Made by a program: the position numbers and the translations under genes. From Pseudofabraea citricarpa (taxonomy: Eukaryota > Ascomycota > Leotiomycetes > Helotiales > Dermateaceae), in NCBI GenBank assembly GCA_029641185.1, contig JAPWGK010000003.1, forward strand, positions 2,712,736-2,776,735: a DNA stretch of 64,000 nt. Reading direction: 5' to 3'. The notes below the pieces were generated by a model, which did not search any database, was not told the origin of the DNA, and worked only from the letters and a program-made list of their open reading frames with translations. How positions within the stretch are numbered: position 1 is the stretch's first letter; the number at the start of each line of letters is the position of its first letter. Below, piece after piece: positions 55,696-64,000 of the stretch.

Positions 55696-55777
55696 ACTTC
55701 TGGTTGGTTCGGTGGTTGGTTCGGTAGTTGGTTTGGTAGTTAGTTCGGTGGTTGGTTCGGTAGCTGGTTCGGTAGCT
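55696..55777 (+). repeat. 12-bp minisatellite GGTTGGTTCGGT
   Basis: Six or seven variant copies of GTTGGTTCGGTA directly after the 23-bp array. The reverse-strand ORF reading it as Thr-Glu-Pro repeats has no start context or other features. Confidence 0.85.
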
Positions 55778-55778
55778 T

Positions 55779-55925
55779 GGCGCGTGTTTTCTTTTATCCG
55801 TGCGAGAGAGCGTAGCAAAGCGTAAGCGAGGATTCGGCGCGTGTTTTTATTTATCCGTGCGAGAGAGCGTACTATAGCATAAGCGAGGATTCGGCGCGGG
55901 TTTTCTTTTATCCAGATAAGAGAGA
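55779..55925 (+). repeat. 57-bp tandem repeat, 2.6 copies
   Basis: Copies begin GGCGCGTGTTTTCTTTTATC at 55779, 55836 and 55893, exactly 57 bp apart; the last is truncated at about 55925, where AT-rich DNA begins. Copies 1 and 2 differ at GTAGCAAAGCG versus GTACTATAGCA. Confidence 0.92.
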
Positions 55926-55962
55926 TAACTTAATAGCTTAGTATATATTTTCTTTTATATAT

Positions 55963-56556
<594 letters not shown>

Positions 56557-56742
56557 TATAAGGGTAATTATAAGTAAAATATTATAGTATTATAATATAA
56601 TTTATTTCTAAGGAGAGAAGAGGAATTTACCCTTAAAATATATATATAAGCCGGACGTAGCCTAATTACTAGATAGTATTATAATAATAACACGTATATT
56701 AGCTAACTAATTAGTTAGGTGATAAAACTATTATTATAATTA
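56557..56742 (-). repeat. Left LTR (3' LTR of the element)
   Basis: Begins TATAAGGGTAATTATAAGTA and ends near TATTATTATAATT. Matches the right LTR over its whole length with scattered A/G and C/T differences. TATATATATA near 56639-56648 could be a TATA box. The usual TG...CA ends are not preserved, as expected if mutated to TA. Confidence 0.88.
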
Positions 56743-59700
56743 TCTCTCCTCTTATAATCGAGTCCTTATAACCTTATTTGATAGGTTTACTCTTAGGTAA
56801 TATATAAGAAATACGCGAGTCTAATATAATATCTTCTATTAGAAATTTAATAATCTATAAATCTTTCATTTAGTTATTTTTTATAAGTCCTCTTATATAA
56901 ATCTATTAAATTATCCTAGTAAGATATTTACTCTAATACTATAATTTATATATTCTTAATCTTATACTATAGAAACGTGCTAGTAAAAGATCTCTCTTTA
57001 TAAATATAAATATCTCCTACTTTTCTTATTTTCTTTCTCTTTCCTCTATAAATATTTATAATAGCTTCCTCTAATAATAAGATTAAATTCTTATTCCTTA
57101 TATTTTTTCTTTATTATATTTATAATATTTCTAATATTAACTATTACTTTTAGTAGTATAAATATATAATAAGAAGCTTTTATCCTATTAGCTATTATAT
57201 TTTTATAATAATTCTTATATAATATTCCTTTAGATCTTATACGTACGATTTATATATATTATATAATTCGCCTTTTAAAGTTTATTAATCTTATAAAATA
57301 CGTTTAATTTAACCTAAGTCTAGTTCTTATAATTATTATTATTATATTAGTAAATAAAAGTATACTCTAATAAGTAGTTACTTTAATTTATCTCTAATTC
57401 GCTCTAGATTTACTATTAACTTTTATAGGTTCTCTCTAGAATAATTAGTTTAGTTTATATTATCCTAAGTCTTATTATTAAATATAAGAAAAATCTAACT
57501 TTTATCTTTTATAAAGTTATATAAAATATTATTATTAATCTTATTAGCTAAAAGAAATTTATAGAAGAAAATTACTCCTAAGACTAAATTAAAGATAACT
57601 TATATAATTCTCCTTAAAATAAGAAATAAACTATTTTTATACTCTTTTTATTATAAGTTTTTATTTTATCTCTAGTAAAATTATAACTAATTTATATTAA
57701 GGCTAATATAAATCTAGACTTAGCTACTAAAGCAAAAGGTTTTTTTATTACTTTTAAGTCGAACTTTTAGAAAAACTAAGTTTATTATTACCTCTTATAA
57801 GAGATATAAGCTTATAAAGTTACTAATAATAAAAGAGTATTTTAAGTTTAAGATAAACTAAGATCCTTAGGATAAAATTAAGTAAGAAATTACTAAGAAA
57901 CTTAGTATAAAAATAAATTAAAGTATATTAGAATAACTTATAACTAAAAATATAAAAGTTACTAATATTATAAAAGAAACTTAAACTTAAGAAACCTTAA
58001 GTTAAAAGAATATATTATATTTCTATATATTTTCTATAGTATTTTTAGGATAAAATACCTAGGAGTTTAGGTTTTTTAGCTTTAAGTTTCTCTAATAAAA
58101 TAAAACTTTTCTTTATTTTATATATTATTATTTACTAAAATTAATCTAATATTATAACTTATACTCGTATTAAGTTTCTTATTATAATTATATCTTAAGT
58201 TTATTATTTTATTAGTATAAGTTTTAAGATTTTATATATTTTATAGGGTCTTATTAGGAGTTTACTATAAATATAATACAGATTTATTATAGCTTTCTAT
58301 TAGATAAGATTTTTATATTAAAGTTTATTTCTCTTAATAATAATACTTATATCTTATATTTTCTCTTTAATCTAGCTATAATTAGTTCTTATATTATACT
58401 AAGATATTTAATTATTAATTTATTAGCGTTTATTATATTCTCTATAAGTTCCTAAGTATTATCTATTATAAAATAACTCTTTTACTAGACTAAGTACTCT
58501 CGCTCTTTTTTTATTTCCTAATAAGTAAATATTAACTTAACTTTTTATTTCTTATAACTATTAATATTATAAGATTCTAGGTTTATAATAATATTATTTC
58601 AACTATTATATAATTCTAATAATAAAATATAAAATATATTATATATTTATAATCTTTTTAGAGCTCTAACTAATAAGCTTATATATATATACTAATTACT
58701 TTTAGGATTTTAAACAGTCCCTAGTACTTATTAGTAAGTTTCTTATTAAGCCTTAGTTACTAGATATTTTTTATTAATAATATTACTTATTACCTAATAG
58801 TAAACTTTATAGGTTTATACCTTTAGTTATAATATTTCTTTTATCTTAATATTATAACTTTAAGTTAGAGTTTTAAGCTTATTTTATTTAGTCTTAATTT
58901 CCTTAATTCTTTTTTTTATAATATATATTATCTTCTTATTTATAATAACGTCCCTAATATTTATTCCTAGTATTAGTTCGAATTCGTATAAGGCCTAAAA
59001 GAGAGATAATCTTATACTCTTATATTTTATATTATTATAAGTATATTTAGTAAGAAGTAAGTTTCGAAGCTTAATTAATTTATCTAAAGTTATAATAAAT
59101 ATATAAGTATTACTCTAGTATTTAGTTTTATCTTTTTATTTAATTATTAGTTTATAGTAAAAAATAATACTAAGCTAATATTAGACTTATAAGTAAAATA
59201 TAATAACGCCCTAGAACTTACTAGTAAATTATAAGCTATAATTAGAGGTTATACTTTTAGGAGTCTTAAAATCTTTTTAGATTTAAGAAATAAAAATCTC
59301 TATTAGCTCTAGTATATTAATCTTTTTTATAATAGGAATATACTAGGTTATCTTTAAGAATTTATTAATAACTACTAGTATTAAGTTATATATATACTCT
59401 TATTATTTACTAGAGGGTAACCTAGTAATAAAATTTATTATAATCTCTTATTATAATCTAGTTAAACTAAGAGTAATATAAGCTTATTATATAAGTAATA
59501 TTACCTTAATTTTATCTATTAATATATCTTATAGGTTTATATATAGTTTTTTATATTATATTATAAGTCTTACTAGAAGTATAACTTATATATTAGCTTC
59601 TAATATTCTTTTAAACCTAAAATACCTAGTATATAAATTATTATAATATATTATAAGGATTTTAGCTCAGATAATAGCTTTTACTAGTATATAAATATAT

Positions 59701-62700
59701 TAGTTATAATAGAGTAGCCTCTTAGAGTTTATCTCTTATTTAGCTTTTTTTACCCTAGTATTAGCTCTTTTAGGTAATAATTTAAAATATTTCTTAGTAA
59801 TAAAAGAATTAGCTTTTTATAACTAAAAAAGAATATCTCGTATTATTTCTATTAGTAAATCGTATATTATTTTAGAATAAAATATCTTATTAGTAACCGC
59901 TTATAATATATATTATTTATAACTAATAGTACTAGTAATAAGCTTAAGACGCTTTATAATAATATCTTTATTATAATTTTATATTAGCTTTTCTATTAGA
60001 AAGTTAAGATTATCTTTTAGCCCTAATATCTTATTAGTTTTAAGTTATCTAAGCCTTAAGTTTTCTTACTAGTATTAGAGGTTCCTTATAATTACTCTAA
60101 TAATATCTTAGGTTATATATTATAACTTTATATATAAGGATAATAATATTTCTATCTTTTACTTTATCTCTTTAACTATTAACTTATAGTTAGGCCTTTA
60201 TAATAGGCTATCTATTAGGTTAGTTTTACTCGACTTATATTCTAGTATAAAATTATACTAAGCTAGCTTTTTAGTCTAATAGCTCTAATACTTGTTTAAT
60301 ATTCTCTTAGTTATAAAGTATTTAAGGTTATTATAATTCGTTTATATTATTATTATCTTAGGAGTATTATAAAGTAATAGCTTTATTACTTAAAACCTAA
60401 AATTATTACTAGTAACTTAGTATTATAGGTTTTATAGTTAGATTTAGCTAAAAAGAACTTATAAGAATAAAAAGTAATTAAATATTACTTTTTATTATAA
60501 AATAATTATATTAATATACTAGTAGTAGTTATTCCTAATATATTAGTTTTTATTTTAATTAGTAAAGTAAAATTAAAATACCTTAGTATTAGGGTTACTA
60601 GGAATTTAGCTTTAAGAGTTTTAAAAGCCTAATATACTCGAATTATTATTTTAAAAGATTCTATTAACTTTTTTAGGAGGTTAAATAACTCTTAAGTTAC
60701 TCTTAAATATATTATAATAAAATACTAGTAGAAATTAGTAAACCTTAAAAATACTTATATATTTTTAATATTATAAGAGATAAGCTATTCTTTAATTACC
60801 CTAATACGCTTTAGATTTATAATAATTTTATAGGTATCTATAATATAACCTAGGAATTTTATATTATTAGTATTAAATTTATATTTTTTAAGGTTAATAT
60901 AAAGTTAATAAGTTTATAAGCGATCTAGAACTTCTTTTATTATAAATTCGTATTAATTTAAGTCTTCTAAAAATATTAAGATATTATTAAGGTAAATTAT
61001 ATATATTATATTAACTAGTCCTAAGAGAGCTTAGTTAATATATACCTAGAATATAATAGGTATATTTAATAATCTAAATAATATAATTATATATTTAAAA
61101 TACTTATATTAGATTTAGAAAATCGTTTTTTATTTATCTCTAGATTATATCTAAATCTAATAATATATATCTTTAAGATTAAGTTTTATAAATAACTTCG
61201 TATAATATAACTTATTAAAGGTTTCTCTAATTAGTAGTAAAAGAGTACGATTTTTAATAGTTATCTAATTTAACCTTTTATAATTTATATAAAGTTAAAG
61301 TCTTTTATCTTTTTTAGGAACAAATATAATTAGGGCTCTTATTAAGCTAATCAAGTACTAAATCTAGCCTTAGATTATAATAATATTAAGGTACTCTTAT
61401 AATATCTTAAGTTTTAGTTCTAAAAGTATATAAATAAGCTCTTATAATAGTTTCTTACCTTTTATTAAGTTAATCTTATATTTTATAAGATAATATTATA
61501 AGAGTATAAAAGTAGTTATATTATTAAAAATATTATTATATTTATTATAAGTTGAGAGTATTATAAGTAGTTATACTTATATAAGCGTCTTAATCCTCTT
61601 ATAATAAAATACTAATATTATTATAAGATAACTTATAAGTATCTCTTATTATAAGAACTTAGTAAATTTTAAGATAATAATAATCTAAATAATACTTAGC
61701 TTCTAGTATAACTAAGTTCTCTTAGCCTAGTTAATTTATAGGTTTATTATAATTAACTATAAATATCCTAGAATAATATTAATTTTAGAAAGATTAAAGT
61801 TATAGGTTATAAAATATTACTAGTATATAATTATATTATCTCTATTATTAATAATCCTAATATTAATCTTATAATTATTATAAGTCTAAATTTCCTAACT
61901 ATTAATAATAGCTAACTTTTTATCTTTATCGTTTATTAGTATTTATTTATACTTAGTAGTAAGACTCTATTATATATAATTTATCTTAGCTTTATTATTA
62001 ATAAGAGTTTATTTTATCCTTTAGTTTCTATTAGTATTAGTAATTTAAATAAAAATAATTAGTCTTTAGTATATTAGATATTATATTAAGCTTATATAAA
62101 ATAATATTATATTACTTTTAAGGCTTAATCTTTTTCTTAGCCTAATTATTTTAGGTAATTAAATCAAGTATAATCTTCTTAATCGTACTTATAATATCTT
62201 ACTATTAAGTTTCTCTTTAGCTTTATATAAGCTTAGGCTAAATACTTAACCTTATTATAATTCTAGTAGATCCTTAAGTTAATACTAGTAATAAGTATAT
62301 TATTTACTTTATAAGTAGGTATTACCCTCTTATTATTATTATTATACTAGTTATTTTATCTAATATAATTTTAGTTAGGTTAATTCTTATATAAGTTTCT
62401 ACTAAAGTAATTATAACTAGGTAGTTTATTATTAGATTATCCTAAAGAGAGTTTTTAGGTATTTTTAATCTAGGTTACTAATTATATAAGTTTAATACGA
62501 GTTTAAGGCGTTTTATTATATATAATTATACTTGTTTTAAGTTCTAGTATTAACTTATTATAAAATATATCCTTCTTATTATAATTATTAGTAATAGTTA
62601 ATTTTAATTCTAAACTATTAAGGTAGCTAGTAAATTTATTAATAGATTACTTAGATTTCTATTAGGCTCGCTTATATTTATTAGTAGTATTAAAAATACG

Positions 62701-63525
62701 ATTACTTTTATCTTATATAAAGTCGAATATTTATTCCTTAAAGTTTTCTTAGTTAAGTATTTTAATACTTATATATTAATCAAGTTATTTTTATTTTACT
62801 ACTAAAGCTTTTATAAATATTATTATATAATAATTAATTCGTGTTATATTATTAATAAATCGGTTATTATTATTAATTCTAAACTAAAGTTTTATAATAC
62901 TTATAAAAGATTATATTTTCTAAAGGCTTTTACTTTTATAAGTAAAAAGGTCCTAAAGCTTAATTAATAGTCTTTTATTATACTTCTAGGGGTATTTCTC
63001 TTTTTTCTTTTTATTATTTATCTTATTAAGTATTCTTTTATAAGTATTATTACTCTAGGGCCGGCTAAATACTAGTATCTCTCTTATTAAGAGACTTCTT
63101 CTCTTATTTATATTACTAAGTAGCCCCCTAAGCTTAGTATCTAAGTATTATTACTTTTCTTCTAAATATTATAGTTCTTTTATTTTTCTCTTTATAGTTT
63201 CCTTTTTTACTTTAATTATAATAAGAGCCTTATACTTTTATTTTATATCTATCTTAGTAATATTAATTTATTATATTAATTTTATAATCTCTTTATCTTT
63301 ATTATTACTAGTAGATAAAACTAAGATAAAATTACTATTATTTTAGTTTTATTCTCTTTTCTTTTTATTATCTAAGTTAATTAATTAAAAGTAAGTAATA
63401 GCTTAAGATTAAGTAGCTAAGTTATTAACTTTATTTTATAATATTATTTCGATTTTAAATTAATTTCGTATTAAGTTCGTATAATTATAATAGGTTATTC
63501 TTCTAAGAGATAAAAAGAAAAAAAA

Positions 63526-63711
63526 TATAAGGGTAATTATAAGTAGAATATTATAGTATTATAATATAATTTTTCTCTAAGGAAAAAAAAGGAATCTACT
63601 CTTAAAATATATATATAAGCTAAACGCGACCTAATTACTAGGTAATATTATAGTAATAATATATATACTAGCTAACTAATTAGTTAGGTAATAGAACTAT
63701 TATTATAATTT
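63526..63711 (-). repeat. Right LTR (5' LTR of the element)
   Basis: Same length and order as the left LTR: begins TATAAGGGTAATTATAAGTA and contains TAGCTAACTAATTAGTTAGG. No convincing target-site duplication can be seen on the flanks. Confidence 0.88.
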
Positions 63712-64000
63712 ATTTACTTTTATAAAATCTCTACTTTATTTATATAAGTAAGGTTTAAAACCTAATATCTTTTTATATATTTTAAACGATTATTTATATA
63801 TAATAAAGGTTCTTATAATAAATTATTTATATAGCTTAGCTTTCTTCTTTATAAATTAACTAATAATAATACGAAATTATAGCTTAAGTTCTAAAGGTAT
63901 ACGTATATATACTTTATATTTACCTTTCTTTATCTTATTTCTTAGCTTTAGTCTTATTTATATTTATTATCTTTTTAATTTTAGTCTAACTTATTATTAT
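63712..64000. other. AT-rich sequence beyond the element
   Basis: Base composition stays as AT-extreme as inside the retrotransposon, so the AT-rich block continues past the window edge. Probably another mutated repeat; no motif identified. Confidence 0.5.

Larger units (their letters stand above)
56557..63711 (-). mobile_element. RIP-degraded Ty3/Gypsy-type LTR retrotransposon
   Basis: Two direct 186-bp terminal repeats bound about 6.8 kb of extremely AT-rich DNA. On the minus strand, reverse transcriptase is recognisable despite many stops: around 61010-60860 a frame reads IIYLNNILIFLEDL, KEVLDRL, KFNTNNIKFLGYIIDT and LKRIRVIKE. The active-site block is at 60994-60983, with both aspartate codons turned to asparagine. 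Changes are those of C-to-T mutation on either strand (Asp to Asn, Trp and Gln to stop, His to Tyr). RT near the centre fits gag at the right and integrase at the left. A purine-rich tract (minus strand, 56756-56743) next to the left LTR fits a polypurine tract and supports minus orientation. No open reading frame survives, so it is dead. Confidence 0.9.

Noticed and set aside
55591..55818. ORF with Thr-Glu-Pro repeats
   Set aside because: It is a translation of the 12-bp and 23-bp minisatellites; no supporting gene structure.
63505..63525. Purine run next to the right LTR as a polypurine tract for a plus-strand element
   Set aside because: Reverse transcriptase is readable only on the minus strand, so the purine tract at the left LTR fits better.

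Overview
The window is nuclear DNA of a filamentous ascomycete (Pezizomycotina). The evidence is about 22 intron-bearing genes with mostly 45-120 nt introns (GTAAGT-like donors, CTGAC/CTAAC branch sites), fungal-specific gene families, and a C-to-T ruined, AT-saturated retrotransposon of the kind that repeat-induced point mutation (RIP) leaves. A leotiomycete (Helotiales-like) host is my best guess but is inference only. Gene models below were built by hand: exon ends come from reading frame, splice motifs and family conservation, and every multi-exon model sums to a whole number of codons.

Left part (1-15.8 kb) is housekeeping and strongly mitochondrial: an NCE101-like small membrane protein, the GTP/GDP carrier GGC1, RNA polymerase III subunit RPC82, complex III core protein QCR2, ATP synthase epsilon (ATP15), NatC subunit MAK10, the peroxisomal adenine nucleotide carrier ANT1, and an Abp2-type DNA-binding protein. 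Several pairs are divergent and share promoters (RPC82/QCR2, ANT1/ABP2).

The middle part (16-47 kb) mixes metabolic and accessory genes with housekeeping genes: two cytochromes P450, two MFS sugar transporters, a serine/threonine-rich single-pass membrane protein, a DUF5672-type glycosyltransferase-like protein, a short-chain dehydrogenase whose catalytic lysine is missing, cytidine deaminase, CTF4/Mcl1 head to head with a WD40 protein, the thiamine pyrophosphate carrier TPC1, a gamma-butyrobetaine/trimethyllysine dioxygenase family protein, and two proteins I cannot name. I see no polyketide synthase, NRPS or terpene synthase, so the P450s and transporters do not form an obvious secondary-metabolite cluster.

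From 47.3 kb COG4 is the last conventional gene. After 49.7 kb the DNA turns gene-poor and repeat-rich: one or two tiny cysteine-rich ORFs, an 8-bp minisatellite, a local intron/exon duplication, a (CT)35 tract, tRNA-like fragments, three stacked minisatellites, and a (TAA) array of about 195 units. This array abuts a RIP-wrecked Ty3/Gypsy LTR retrotransposon (56557-63711, minus strand, 186-bp LTRs). The junction near 55.9 kb is a sharp border between the gene-rich compartment and an AT-rich isochore that continues past the right edge. The most interesting leads are the small cysteine-rich genes beside the repeats, the degenerate SDR, the unusual number of AAG 3' splice sites, and the compartment border itself.
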